Assembly: GCA_018241745.1 (NCBI GenBank) | Contig: JAFEDG010000141.1 | Location: 1 to 64,000 of the forward strand | Direction: 5' to 3' | Length of the DNA: 64,000 bases | Source: Pseudomonadota bacterium | GTDB taxonomy: Bacteria; Pseudomonadota; Gammaproteobacteria; Burkholderiales; Casimicrobiaceae | Shown here: in pieces, positions 1 to 9,236 of the stretch | Layout of the letters: each line of letters begins with the position of its first letter | How positions within the stretch are numbered: the stretch's first letter is position 1 | The notes under the pieces: model-generated | The model's input: the letters and a program-made list of their open reading frames with translations, nothing else | What the model was told of the DNA's origin: nothing | Database searches by the model: none | Made by a program: the position numbers and the translations under genes

Positions 1-197
1 GCCGTCGCCGAGGTCGTTGCGCCGTGTCCGCGCTGGTCGTAGCGGATGACGCGATGGTGTCGCATCAGCTCCGGCAGCTGCGGCTCCCACAGCGACAGGT
101 CGGTGCCAAGCGAGTTGGACAGCACGATCGCGGGCGCGCCGTCGGCACCGTCGAGCCGGTAGTGGATTTGCGCGCCGGGGACTTCCGCGTAAGGCAT
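1..197 (-). CDS. pcaD: 3-oxoadipate enol-lactonase, N-terminal part only (runs off the window)
   Basis: Only the first 65 or so codons are present; the gene continues beyond base 1. The protein begins MPYAEVPGAQIHYRLDGADG and continues with SNSLGTDLSLWEPQ and a YDQRGHG segment, the usual start of an alpha/beta-hydrolase of the PcaD type. PcaD hydrolyses 3-oxoadipate enol-lactone to 3-oxoadipate in the cytoplasm, the step before PcaIJ. The ATG lies two bases after the pcaB stop, so the two are cotranscribed. The catalytic Ser, Asp and His lie outside the window, so catalytic competence cannot be checked. A fusion with pcaC (PcaL), which occurs in some bacteria, cannot be excluded because the 3' end is missing. 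Confidence 0.85.
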   Translation of the reverse strand, partial: MPYAEVPGAQIHYRLDGADGAPAIVLSNSLGTDLSLWEPQLPELMRHHRVIRYDQRGHGATTSAT

Positions 198-199
198 CG

Positions 200-1525
200 T
201 CAGCGTTCCTTCCAGTGGCGGCGCACGCGCGCGATGTAGCGTGCGCTCGAGCCGAGGTAACGGGCGGGCGTGAGCAGCTCCGCGAGCGCCGCGCGGTCGC
301 AATGCGCGGACACGACCGCATCGCGCGCAAGCGTCTCCAGCAGCGGTTCGTGGCGGGCGCCAGCGTCCTTGCACAGCGCCGCGATGCGCGCGTGTGCTTC
401 GCCGCGCCCGATCTTCGTCGCGAGCGCCATCTGCACGGATTCGGCGAGGATCTGGCCGCCGGTCGCCTCGAGGTTGGTCGCCATCCGCGCAGCATCGACA
501 TCGAGCCCGGTGATGACATCGGTCATCGCATCGACTGCGCCGGCCGCCAGCTCGAACAGGTCCGGCAGCGTGTCCCATTCGGCCGGCCAGTTGCCGAGGC
601 CCCGTTCGTGTTCCTGGACGGCAGCCGCGTACATCGTCGCGAGCAGGCCGGGCGCGCGCGTGGCGGCCGCGAGCGCCAGCGCGCAGCCCACGGGATTGCG
701 CTTGTGCGGCAGCGTCGACGAGCCGCCGCGGCCGGGGGCGGCAGGCTCGAACGCCTCGGCCACCTCCGTCTGCGCGAGCAGCGCGATGTCGCGCGCGAGC
801 TTGCCGGTCAGCGCGATCAGGCCAGCGAGCCACGCGGCGATGTCGCACGGACGGTCGCGCTGGGTATGCCACGGCGTGTCGGCGACCGCGAGCCCGAGCA
901 CCTGCGCCAACGCCGCTTCCACCGCCTCGCCGTCGGCGCCCAGCGATGCGAGCGTCCCCGCCGCGCCACCGAACTGGAGCACCGCCACGTCGTCACGGAG
1001 CGGTGCGAGCCGGGCTCGCGCGCGCGTGACCGCCGACAGCGTGCCCGCGAGCTTGAGCCCCAGCGTCACCGGCAGCGCCTGCTGCATCCACGTGCGGCCG
1101 GGCATGACCGTGTCGGCGTACCGCGCCACCGCTGCGTCGAGCGCATCGCCGAACGCGTCGAGCTGGCGCGAAAGCAGCGCGAGCGCGTCGCGCCACTGCA
1201 GTACCGCAGCGGTGTCGAGCACGTCCTGGCTCGTGGCGCCCCAATGCACGTAGCCGCGCGCAGGTTCGGGCACCGCCTTCGTCAGCTGTGCGACGAACGG
1301 GATCGCCTTGTTGCCGCCCACGCGGATGCCCGCGGACAACGCATCGGTGTCGATCGCGGCGTGCGCGCAGGTGGCGGCGATCGCATCGGCCGCCGTCGCC
1401 GGAATCACGCCGCAGCGCGCCTCGGCACGGGCAAGTGCCGCCTCGAACGCGAGCATCCGCTGCGCCAACCCGGCCGGCGTGAACAGCGCACGCATCGCTT
1501 CCGTGCTGAAGCCCGCGTCGATCAT
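200..1525 (-). CDS. pcaB: 3-carboxy-cis,cis-muconate cycloisomerase
   Basis: A 441-residue member of the fumarase/adenylosuccinate lyase superfamily. PcaB converts the protocatechuate ring-cleavage product 3-carboxy-cis,cis-muconate to 4-carboxymuconolactone. Visible signs are the N-terminus MIDAGFSTEAMRALFTPAGL, the segment YVHWGATSQDVLDTA (the substrate-binding GATSQD motif) and the superfamily signature GGSSTLPHKRNP near residue 270. Length is about normal for PcaB. The start chosen is the ATG at 1525, which overlaps the stop of the upstream YeeE-like gene as ATGA; this predicts translational coupling. pcaD follows after two bases. The gene is separated from pcaHG by a sulfur-related module, which is unusual. 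The expected next enzyme, PcaC, is not seen in the window. Confidence 0.95.
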   Translation of the reverse strand: MIDAGFSTEAMRALFTPAGLAQRMLAFEAALARAEARCGVIPATAADAIAATCAHAAIDTDALSAGIRVGGNKAIPFVAQLTKAVPEPARGYVHWGATSQDVLDTAAVLQWRDALALLSRQLDAFGDALDAAVARYADTVMPGRTWMQQALPVTLGLKLAGTLSAVTRARARLAPLRDDVAVLQFGGAAGTLASLGADGEAVEAALAQVLGLAVADTPWHTQRDRPCDIAAWLAGLIALTGKLARDIALLAQTEVAEAFEPAAPGRGGSSTLPHKRNPVGCALALAAATRAPGLLATMYAAAVQEHERGLGNWPAEWDTLPDLFELAAGAVDAMTDVITGLDVDAARMATNLEATGGQILAESVQMALATKIGRGEAHARIAALCKDAGARHEPLLETLARDAVVSAHCDRAALAELLTPARYLGSSARYIARVRRHWKER

Positions 1526-1992
1526 TCGGCGTCCTGCGTTGCTTGCGGCACGAGACGCGTCGGCTGCAGCGCGCCGGGCGGCCGCGCGAGCCATCCGTAC
1601 ACCAGCATGCCGGCCACCATCGCGCCGCCGAACCACCAGGCCCCCGCGATGCCGGCGCCCATGTCGACGATCGCCGGGCCCGGGCAGAAACCCGCCAGTC
1701 CCCAGCCGACGCCGAACACGGCGCTGCCGGCCACGAGGCGACGGTCGATCGCCTGCCGCGACGGCAGCATCATCGGCGTACCGCAGACGCCCTGCTCGCG
1801 CCGGCGCGCGATCCGGAACAGCGGCGTGGCGACCACGAGCGCTGCACCCATCACGAATGCGAGCGTCGGGTCCCACGCGCCGGCCACGTCGAGGAAACCC
1901 TGCACCCGCTGCGGGTCCGTCATGCCCGCCAGCACGAGGCCGACACCGAACAGGAGGCCCAGCACGAATGCGGAGACGAGTGCGCGCGGCAC
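1522..1992 (-). CDS. YeeE/YedE family half-size membrane protein (C-terminal type)
   Basis: A 156-residue integral membrane protein of the YeeE/YedE family, associated with uptake of thiosulfate or other sulfur species. Hydrophobic segments are visible at about residues 3-22 (ALVSAFVLGLLFGVGLVLAG), in the middle (LAFVMGAALVVATPLF), around GSAVFGVGWGLAGFCPGPAIV, and near the end. The FCPGP segment carries the family's conserved cysteine. The start is taken as GTG at 1992, because it begins two bases after the stop of the upstream YeeE-like gene and gives the expected N-terminus VPRALVSAF. Two half-size proteins encoded side by side usually stand in for one full-length YeeE. The 3' end overlaps pcaB by four bases. 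The substrate is not known from sequence. Confidence 0.82.
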   Translation of the reverse strand: MPRALVSAFVLGLLFGVGLVLAGMTDPQRVQGFLDVAGAWDPTLAFVMGAALVVATPLFRIARRREQGVCGTPMMLPSRQAIDRRLVAGSAVFGVGWGLAGFCPGPAIVDMGAGIAGAWWFGGAMVAGMLVYGWLARPPGALQPTRLVPQATQDAE

Positions 1993-1993
1993 G

Positions 1994-2416
1994 TCAGTAT
2001 CCCGCCACGTGACGGACGACGAAGACCGCGAGGGCTCCCGTTGCCATGAACACCAGCGTCGCGACCAGCGAGCGAGGCGAGGCGCGGGCCAGGCCGCAGA
2101 CACCATGACCGCTCGTGCAGCCGCCGCCGTAGCGCGTACCCAGGCCGACCAGGAGCCCCGCGACCACCAGGACCGGCACCGGCGCCAGGGCGATCCCCGG
2201 AAAAGGCGCCCACAGTCGCCACGCGAGCGGAGCGACGACGAGGCCCGCGAGAAATGCGATGCGCCACCCCGGATCGACGCCGCCTGCCACCAGGCTGCCG
2301 ACAACGCCGCTGATGCCGGCCAGGCGGCCGTTCATCAACGCGAGCCCGCCGGCCGCCGCGCCGATCAGCGCGCCGCCGGCAAGCGCATGCCAGGCGTCGA
2401 AAGGGGCGAGTGTCAT
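1994..2416 (-). CDS. YeeE/YedE family half-size membrane protein (N-terminal type)
   Basis: A 140-residue membrane protein, first gene of a leftward operon that continues into the second YeeE-like gene, pcaB and pcaD. It starts [24 protein letters not shown], has about four hydrophobic segments, and contains [20 protein letters not shown], the family's cysteine-bearing GCxxGHGxCG segment thought to handle sulfur. The ATG at 2416 lies 83 bases from the start of the divergent metallo-beta-lactamase gene. Paired half-YeeE proteins next to a persulfide-dioxygenase-like protein recall the BigR/BLH sulfide-detoxification modules of Xylella and Agrobacterium. No BigR-type ArsR regulator is present here. 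Confidence 0.82.
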   Translation of the reverse strand: MTLAPFDAWHALAGGALIGAAAGGLALMNGRLAGISGVVGSLVAGGVDPGWRIAFLAGLVVAPLAWRLWAPFPGIALAPVPVLVVAGLLVGLGTRYGGGCTSGHGVCGLARASPRSLVATLVFMATGALAVFVVRHVAGY

Positions 2417-2499
2417 CGTTTTCGTGTGTATTCGAGCGCTGCAGGCACGACCGCTGCGGCACAATGGCGTACCGACCGCAACGCACGAGGAACGCCGTC

Positions 2500-3363
2500 A
2501 TGCAGCCCGTCGTCGCCACATTCTACGACCCCGCCACCGCGACGATGACGCACGTGCTGTCGACGGGCGACGGCAGTCCCTGCGCGATCGTCGACCCGGT
2601 GCTGGACTTCGACGCCAAGTCCGGCCGTACGTCGACCGTCTCCGCCGACAAGGTCGCGGCGTACGTCCGCGAGCACGCGCTCACCGTGCAATGGCTGCTG
2701 GAGACGCACGCGCATGCCGACCACTTGACCGCCGCGCCTTACCTGCAGCGGCTGTTCGGCGGCACGCTGGGCGTCGGCGCCGGCATCTGCAACGTGCAGC
2801 ACACGTTCCGCGGCATCTACCACCTGGAGCCGGGGTTTGTCGCGGATGGGTCGCAGTTCGGGCACCTGTTCGTCGACGACGAGACGTTCGCCGTCGGGCC
2901 GTTGACGCTGCGCGTGATGCACGTCCCCGGCCACACGCCGGCCGACGTCGCCTACGTGCTCGACGGCGAGTTCGCGTTCATCGGCGACACGCTGTTCATG
3001 CCGGACGTCGGCAGCGCGCGCTGCGACTTTCCCGGCGGCGACGCCGCGACGCTGTATCGCTCCGCGCGCCGGATCCTGGACCTCGCGCCGGCGACGCGCC
3101 TGTACCTGTGTCACGACTACCCGCCGGCGGGACGCACCGCGAGCGGCGAGACCACCGTCGCCGCCGAGCGCGCGCACAACGTGCACCTGCGCGACGGTGT
3201 CGGCGAAGCGGAATTCGTCGCCATGCGCGAGGCGCGCGATCGCACGCTGTCGATGCCCGCGCTGATCCTGCCTGCGATCCAGGTCAACATCCGCGCGGGC
3301 CAGTTGCCGCCCGCCGAAGAGAACGGCGTCCATTACCTCAAGATCCCGGTCGACGCGCTCTGA
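2500..3363 (+). CDS. metallo-beta-lactamase-fold hydrolase, persulfide-dioxygenase-like (BLH type)
   Basis: A 287-residue metallo-beta-lactamase-fold protein. Metal-site motifs are LLETHAHADHLTAAP (H70, H72, D74, H75), VPGHTPADV, a GDTLFMPDVGSARCDF segment, and LYLCHDYPPAG. The GSARCDF and CHDYPP segments are typical of the glyoxalase II-like persulfide dioxygenase/BLH branch rather than true lactamases. The likely role is oxidation of glutathione persulfide or another sulfane sulfur species, which fits the adjacent, divergent pair of YeeE-like membrane proteins. The ATG at 2500 is preceded by GAGGAA with good spacing; an upstream in-frame ATG at 2464 has no such site. It converges on pcaG with a 19-base gap. 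Confidence 0.85.
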   Translation: MQPVVATFYDPATATMTHVLSTGDGSPCAIVDPVLDFDAKSGRTSTVSADKVAAYVREHALTVQWLLETHAHADHLTAAPYLQRLFGGTLGVGAGICNVQHTFRGIYHLEPGFVADGSQFGHLFVDDETFAVGPLTLRVMHVPGHTPADVAYVLDGEFAFIGDTLFMPDVGSARCDFPGGDAATLYRSARRILDLAPATRLYLCHDYPPAGRTASGETTVAAERAHNVHLRDGVGEAEFVAMREARDRTLSMPALILPAIQVNIRAGQLPPAEENGVHYLKIPVDAL

Positions 3364-3382
3364 CCGCGGGCGTGGGTCGACG

Positions 3383-3952
3383 TCAGGTGTCGAAGAACAC
3401 CGTCTCGCCGTCGCCCTGCAGCCGCACGTTCCACGTGAGTGCATGCGGCTTGCTCGGCGTGCGCGTCGCGACCAGCGTGCCGCGGCGCGCGGCGGGCACC
3501 GACGACAGCACCGGGTCCTTGGCATTGGCGGGATCGTCGGGGAAGTAGATCCGCGAGACGAGGTGCCGCAGCATCCCGCGCATGAAGATCGTCACGTTGA
3601 TGTGCGGCGCCTGCAACGTGCCGTCCGGGCCCGGCACGCGGCCCGGCTTGACGGTCGTGAAGCGGAAGCGGCCGTCCTTGTCGGTCGGCGAGCGGCCGAA
3701 GCCCTTGAACGCGGCCTCGAGCGGCAGGTCGCGCGTGTCTTCCGGGTGCGCGTAGCGGCCATGCGTGTTGGCCTGCCAGATCTCCACGAGGGCGTCCGGG
3801 ACGACGGCGCCGTCGCCGTCGGTGACTACTCCGCTGATCGTGATCGGCTGGCCGTCGACGCCCGGCGCGACGAGGTTCTCGGTGACGAGCCACGTGAGCC
3901 CGATGTGCAGGTAGGGACCGACGGTCTGGGATGCGGAAGTCTCGAGGCTCAT
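3383..3952 (-). CDS. pcaG: protocatechuate 3,4-dioxygenase alpha subunit
   Basis: A 189-residue intradiol ring-cleavage dioxygenase subunit. With PcaH it forms the enzyme that opens protocatechuate to 3-carboxy-cis,cis-muconate using O2. The start MSLETSASQTVGPYLHIGL is characteristic of PcaG, followed by LVEIWQANTHGRYAHP, GFGRSPTDKDGRFRFTTVKPG and APHINVTIFMRGMLRHLVSRIYF. As in other alpha subunits, the iron ligands lie in the beta subunit. Its ATG shares one base with the pcaH stop (TGATG), so synthesis of the two subunits is probably coupled. It is the last gene of the pcaIJFHG run. Confidence 0.95.
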   Translation of the reverse strand: MSLETSASQTVGPYLHIGLTWLVTENLVAPGVDGQPITISGVVTDGDGAVVPDALVEIWQANTHGRYAHPEDTRDLPLEAAFKGFGRSPTDKDGRFRFTTVKPGRVPGPDGTLQAPHINVTIFMRGMLRHLVSRIYFPDDPANAKDPVLSSVPAARRGTLVATRTPSKPHALTWNVRLQGDGETVFFDT

Positions 3953-4758
3953 CACAGTCCTTTCAGCAGGTGGCGCATGTCGTTTTCCATCGGCGTCTCC
4001 TCGCGGCCGCGCAGCACCACGTCGAACCGGTAACCCAGCGCCATCTCGGGGATCGTCGTCTCCCAGTCGAACGTCGAGATGAGCCGCTTGCGAGCGCGCT
4101 CCGTCGGGATCGACAGGTACATCGGGTCGTACTCGAGCAGCGGATCGCCGGGGAAGTACATCTGCGTCACGAGTCGCGTCTGGAACGCGGGCCCGAACAG
4201 CGAGAAATGGATATGCGCCGGGCGCCACGCGTTGTAGTGGTTGCGCCACGGGTATTCGCCGGGCCGGATCGTCACGAAGCGATAGCGGCCTTCGCTGTCG
4301 GTCAGCGTGCGGCCGCAGCCGGTGAAGTTCGGGTCCGTCGGCGCGTCATGCTGGTCGCGCGGGTGCGGGTAGCGGCCCGCGGCGTTGGCCTGCCAGATCT
4401 CGACGAGCGTGTGCGGCACCGGACGCCCATTGGCGTCGAGCACGCGGCCCGACACGATGATCCGTTCGCCGATCGGATCGCCATTGTGCTGCGCGGTCAG
4501 GTCGTAGTCGTTGGCGTGGATGCGGTCGTAGCCAAAGAGCGGGCCGGTCACTTCGGACAGCGTGGACGGCAGCCGCACAAGCGCCTGGCTCGGCGCGCGC
4601 TTGACGGTGGACGCATACGGCGGGAACAGCAGATCGGGTTGCGTGCCGCGATCGGGTGGGCGATAGCTCATCAACGTGTTGGGTTTGCCGGCGGATGGCG
4701 CCGGGCGCGCGGCCGGAGCCTTGGCTGCGCGCTTTTGCGCCTGCTTGAGGGTCGACAT
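3952..4758 (-). CDS. pcaH: protocatechuate 3,4-dioxygenase beta subunit
   Basis: A 268-residue intradiol dioxygenase subunit carrying the non-haem Fe(III) site. Visible family segments are SEVTGPLFGYDRI, NGDPIGERIIVSGRVLDANGRPVPHTLVEIWQANAAGRYPH, PGEYPWRNHYNAWRPAHIHFSLFG and RLVTQMYFPGDPL. The tyrosine and two histidines of the Tyr-Tyr-His-His ligand set are in the YPWRNHYNAWRPAHIHF region. The protein is about 30 residues longer than typical PcaH because of a Lys/Ala/Pro-rich N-terminus (KQAQKRAAKAPAARPAPSAGK). The ATG at 4758 is nevertheless favoured because GAGGAA precedes it at good spacing; an internal ATG at MSYRPPDRG would give a more usual length. It lies 14 bases after pcaF. Confidence 0.95.
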   Translation of the reverse strand: MSTLKQAQKRAAKAPAARPAPSAGKPNTLMSYRPPDRGTQPDLLFPPYASTVKRAPSQALVRLPSTLSEVTGPLFGYDRIHANDYDLTAQHNGDPIGERIIVSGRVLDANGRPVPHTLVEIWQANAAGRYPHPRDQHDAPTDPNFTGCGRTLTDSEGRYRFVTIRPGEYPWRNHYNAWRPAHIHFSLFGPAFQTRLVTQMYFPGDPLLEYDPMYLSIPTERARKRLISTFDWETTIPEMALGYRFDVVLRGREETPMENDMRHLLKGL

Positions 4759-4772
4759 GGGTATTCCTCGAT

Positions 4773-5975
<1,203 letters not shown>

Positions 5976-6000
5976 GGTGAGTCGTGGTCCTTGCGTGGAT

Positions 6001-6654
6001 TCAGAAGTGGAGTGGAACACCGGACAGCTCGACGAGCTGGGTGGGCGAGAGGCCGTCGACGATGTCGACGACCGCGAGGCCTGCAGGCGTGACGTCGATG
6101 ACCGCGAGGTCCGTGTAGATGCGCGACACGCAGCCGAGCGCCGTGACCGGGTACGTGCAGCGCGCGACGATCTTGCTCTCTCCCTGCTTCGTCAGGTGTT
6201 CCATCATCACGAACACCTTCTTCGCGCCGAGCGCCAGGTCCATCGCGCCACCGACCGCCGGAATCGCGTCCTTGGCGCCCGTGTGCCAGTTGGCGAGGTC
6301 GCCGCTGGCGGATACCTGGAACGCGCCCAGCACGCAGAAGTCAAGATGGCCGCCGCGCATCATGCCGAACGAGTCGGCCTGGTGGAAATACGCGCCGCCG
6401 GGCAGCAGCGTGACCGGCTGCTTGCCGGCGTTGATCAGGTCGGGATCCTCATGGCCCGGCGCGGGCGCAGGGCCCATGCCGAGCAACCCGTTCTCGCTGT
6501 GCAGGAAGATGTCGCGGTCCGCCGGGAGGTGATTGGCGACCATCGTCGGCAAGCCGATGCCGAGGTTCACGTAGGCGCCTTCGGGGATGTCGCGTGCGAC
6601 GCGCGCGGCCATCTGGTCGCGCGTGTAACGCTGGGTGGGAAGCGGTGCATTCAT
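6001..6654 (-). CDS. pcaJ: 3-oxoadipate:succinyl-CoA transferase, beta subunit
   Basis: A 217-residue subunit B of a class I CoA-transferase. It contains VNLGIGLPTMVANHLP, the SENGLLGMGP segment with the glutamate that forms the CoA-thioester intermediate, and a C-terminus ending ELSGVPLHF. With PcaI it moves CoA from succinyl-CoA to 3-oxoadipate. Start at ATG 6654 (MNAPLPTQRYTRDQMAARVA), which fits family N-termini. It begins 21 bases after pcaI. Homologues acting on acetoacetate (ScoB/AtoA) look similar; assignment to PcaJ rests mainly on the pca context. Confidence 0.94.
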   Translation of the reverse strand: MNAPLPTQRYTRDQMAARVARDIPEGAYVNLGIGLPTMVANHLPADRDIFLHSENGLLGMGPAPAPGHEDPDLINAGKQPVTLLPGGAYFHQADSFGMMRGGHLDFCVLGAFQVSASGDLANWHTGAKDAIPAVGGAMDLALGAKKVFVMMEHLTKQGESKIVARCTYPVTALGCVSRIYTDLAVIDVTPAGLAVVDIVDGLSPTQLVELSGVPLHF

Positions 6655-6675
6655 GGCGTGTCCTCTGGCGTGCAT

Positions 6676-7374
6676 TCAGCCCGCTGCGCCCGGCCGGGCC
6701 ATCGGTGTTGGCGCGGCGAGCGCGACGATGCGCTTGACGAAGATGCCCGGCGTGACGATCGCCTCCGGGTCCAGCGCGCCAAGCGGCACGATCTCGCGCA
6801 CCTGCGCGATGGTCGTCGTGGCGGCGGACGCCATGATCGGGCCGAAGTTGCGCGCGGTCTTGCGGTATACGAGATTGCCCCACCGATCACCGCGGTCCGC
6901 GCGGACGAGCGCGAAATCGGCGTGGATCGGATATTCGAGCACGTACTGGCGCCCGTCGATCATCCGCGTTTCCTTGCCCTCCGCGAGCAGCGTGCCGAAG
7001 CCCGTCGGCGTGAAGAACGCGCCGATGCCGGCGCCCGCCGCACGAATGCGCTCGGCCAAATTGCCTTGCGGCACGAGCTCGAGCTCGATCTCGCCGGCGC
7101 GGTACAGCGCGTCGAAGATCTGCGAATCGACCTGGCGCGGGAACGAGCAGATGATCTTGCGGACGCGCTTCGTCTTCAGCAGCGCCGCGAGGCCGATCTC
7201 GCCGTTGCCGGCATTATTGTTGACGATCGTCAGGTCGCGCGCGCCCTGCGCGATCAGCGCGTCGATGAGTGCGGACGGCATGCCGGCGGTGCCGAAGCCC
7301 CCGATCATCACGGTGGCACCATCCGGGATGCCGGCAACGGCTTCGGCGGCGGTGGCGACGGTCTTGTCGATCAA
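6676..7374 (-). CDS. pcaI: 3-oxoadipate:succinyl-CoA transferase, alpha subunit
   Basis: A 232-residue subunit A of a class I CoA-transferase: IDKTVATAAEAVAGIPDGATVMIGGFGTAGMP is the family N-terminus with the GGFG glycine-rich segment, and VPQGNLAERIRAAGAGIGAFFTPTGFGT is the CoA-binding region. The start codon is TTG at 7374; no ATG is suitably placed, and AGGAG lies seven bases upstream of this TTG, so the assignment is firm. It is the first pca gene after the oxidoreductase, with a 30-base gap, and pairs with pcaJ. Confidence 0.94.
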   Translation of the reverse strand: MIDKTVATAAEAVAGIPDGATVMIGGFGTAGMPSALIDALIAQGARDLTIVNNNAGNGEIGLAALLKTKRVRKIICSFPRQVDSQIFDALYRAGEIELELVPQGNLAERIRAAGAGIGAFFTPTGFGTLLAEGKETRMIDGRQYVLEYPIHADFALVRADRGDRWGNLVYRKTARNFGPIMASAATTTIAQVREIVPLGALDPEAIVTPGIFVKRIVALAAPTPMARPGAAG

Positions 7375-7404
7375 GCGTGTTCTCCTGGAAGAGCGGTAGG
7401 CGGA

Positions 7405-8481
7405 TCAGCGCGGCATCGCAGCCGGGACGGAAGTGTCCCCGGCGAACGCCGGCGATGGGACAGGCGACGCACCGGCAACCCGCGCGATCGCGAGCGTTGT
7501 GGCCAACGTGCGCGCCGCGTCGGCGGCGTCGATGCGCGGCAGCTCCTCGCCGCGGACGACGCGGACGAAATGCGCGAGCTGGCGCACCTGCGGGTCCGCG
7601 TGCTCGACGGCAAGCGTCCGCCGCTCGAGCGGCGCGGTCCACCCCGGGGTGCCGGTGTAATGCCAGTAGGTCAGCGTCGGCACGGCGAGTGCGCCGTGCG
7701 TGCCGCTGATCAGGTAGCAGTTGTCGACGCGCTGCGGATACATCGCGGCTTCGCCCGACGTGAGCTCCCAGCTCCACGGCGCCGGCGTGCCGTCGGACAG
7801 CAGCGCGGTGCCGAGCGCGCCGTTCCCGAACCGCAGCGCGACGGCGCACGCGTCCTCGACCGGGTTGCCGCGCAGCGCGTTGCTCGCGAACCCGGTCACG
7901 TCGGCAATCTCGCCGACGACGTAGCGCAGGTTGTCGACGTCGTGGATCAGGTTGATGAGCACGGGGCCGCCGCCGGGTTCGCGGCGCCATGCGACGTCGA
8001 AATAGTCGTCGGGCTTGCGGATCAGGAACAGCGCGTTGACGGCCACGATGCGGCCGAGCTCGCCATCGCGCACCGCGGCGCGCGCGCGCTCGATGATCGG
8101 GTTGTAGCGGCGATGGTGGCCGACGAGCACCGGCACGCCAGCGTTGGCGGCCGCGGCGACGAGGACCTGCGCGGATTCCACCGTCTCGGCGACGGGCTTC
8201 TCGACCAGCACCGGGATGCCGCGCGCCACGGCGGCGAGTGCCGCGGGCACGTGCTCGCGATTCGGCGTGGCGACGATCAATGCATCGGGCTGCGTCGCGT
8301 CGAGCATCGCGGCCGTGCCGGCGTACGCGGTCACGCCCTGCGCGTCGGCCGCACGCTGGGCCGCCGGCGCCGGGTCGGCCACGGCGACCAGCTGCGTATC
8401 GGGATTCGCACGCACGGTCGCTGCGTGGCGCTGGCCGAACATGCCGAAGCCGGCAATGGCGATGCGGACAGGTGTCGTCAT
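7405..8481 (-). CDS. Gfo/Idh/MocA family oxidoreductase of unknown substrate
   Basis: A 358-residue protein with an N-terminal Rossmann domain (VRIAIAGFGMFGQRHAATV, residues 5-23, with GxGxxG) and the family motif VEKPVAETVESA, whose Lys and Pro are conserved. A GPVLINLIHDVDNLRY segment corresponds to the catalytic DxxxH region. Such enzymes oxidise or reduce sugars, inositols, quinate-like polyols or diols with NAD(P). The gene lies between livF (16-base gap) and pcaI (30-base gap), so a role on a pathway precursor such as a cyclohexane carboxylate is possible, but this is inference from position only. The last 20 residues (SPVPSPAFAGDTSVPAAMPR) are low-complexity. Confidence 0.85.
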   Translation of the reverse strand: MTTPVRIAIAGFGMFGQRHAATVRANPDTQLVAVADPAPAAQRAADAQGVTAYAGTAAMLDATQPDALIVATPNREHVPAALAAVARGIPVLVEKPVAETVESAQVLVAAAANAGVPVLVGHHRRYNPIIERARAAVRDGELGRIVAVNALFLIRKPDDYFDVAWRREPGGGPVLINLIHDVDNLRYVVGEIADVTGFASNALRGNPVEDACAVALRFGNGALGTALLSDGTPAPWSWELTSGEAAMYPQRVDNCYLISGTHGALAVPTLTYWHYTGTPGWTAPLERRTLAVEHADPQVRQLAHFVRVVRGEELPRIDAADAARTLATTLAIARVAGASPVPSPAFAGDTSVPAAMPR

Positions 8482-8497
8482 CGGCAGTTCGCGTGCG

Positions 8498-9235
8498 TCA
8501 GCCGGCGGCAGGCCGCGCGTGACCGCCCAGGAACAGGCGGTTGAGGTCGGGTTCGTCGAGCAGTTCGCCCGCGGGGCGGTCCAGCGCGAGCCGTCCCATC
8601 TCCAGCACCAGCGCGCGGTTCGAGTACTTGAGCGCCGTGCGTACGTTCTGCTCGACCATCAGCACCGTCGTACCGCCGTCCGCAAGCGCACGCAGCAGCG
8701 CCATCACGTCCTGGACGAGCTTCGGCGACAGGCCGATCGACGGCTCGTCGATCAGGATCACGCGCGGGCGCAGCAGCAGCGCGCGGCCTACCTCGAGCTG
8801 CTTCTGCTCGCCGCCGGACAGCGTCGACGCCTGGTTGTCGATCCGCTCGCGGATGCGGGGGAAGCGCGCCAGCACCTCGTCGATGCGGGCGGTGAGCTCG
8901 CCGCGCGGCAACGTGATGCCACCGAGCTCCAGGTTGTGGCGCACCGACAGCGAGCCGAACAGGTTGCGTCCTTGCGGCACGAACGCGATGCCGCGGCCGA
9001 GCAGGTCGCGCGGGTCCATGCCGTTGATCCGCTGGCTTTCGAAGCGCACTTCGCCGCTGCGCGGCGTCAGCAGGCCGAACAGCGTCTTCAGCACCGTCGA
9101 CTTGCCGGCGCCGTTCGGCCCGATCAGCAGCGTGATCTCGCCGGCGCGCGCGTCCAGCGTCGTCTCGTTGAGGATCGTGAGGCTCGGCGTGTACCCGGCC
9201 ACGACCTTGTCGAACGCGATGATCGGCGCGGCCAC
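8498..9235 (-). CDS. livF: branched-chain-type ABC transporter ATP-binding protein LivF
   Basis: A 245-residue ABC ATPase of the HAAT (branched-chain amino acid) family. Walker A is GPNGAGKST, the Q-loop is FVPQGRNLF, the signature is TLSGGEQKQLE and Walker B is VILIDEPSIGLSP. Start is GTG at 9235, overlapping no gene and one base after the livG stop. It pairs with LivG to power the LivHM channel. In this setting the transporter probably imports an aromatic or hydroaromatic acid rather than leucine, by analogy with liv-type transporters linked to benzoate and 4-hydroxybenzoate genes in other bacteria. Confidence 0.92.
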   Translation of the reverse strand: MAAPIIAFDKVVAGYTPSLTILNETTLDARAGEITLLIGPNGAGKSTVLKTLFGLLTPRSGEVRFESQRINGMDPRDLLGRGIAFVPQGRNLFGSLSVRHNLELGGITLPRGELTARIDEVLARFPRIRERIDNQASTLSGGEQKQLEVGRALLLRPRVILIDEPSIGLSPKLVQDVMALLRALADGGTTVLMVEQNVRTALKYSNRALVLEMGRLALDRPAGELLDEPDLNRLFLGGHARPAAG

Positions 9236-9236
9236 G

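Noticed and set aside
215-2548. Long plus-strand open frame of 777 codons
   Set aside because: It runs antisense to pcaB and the YeeE genes, is very Arg/Ala-rich and matches no family. Long spurious frames are expected at this G+C.
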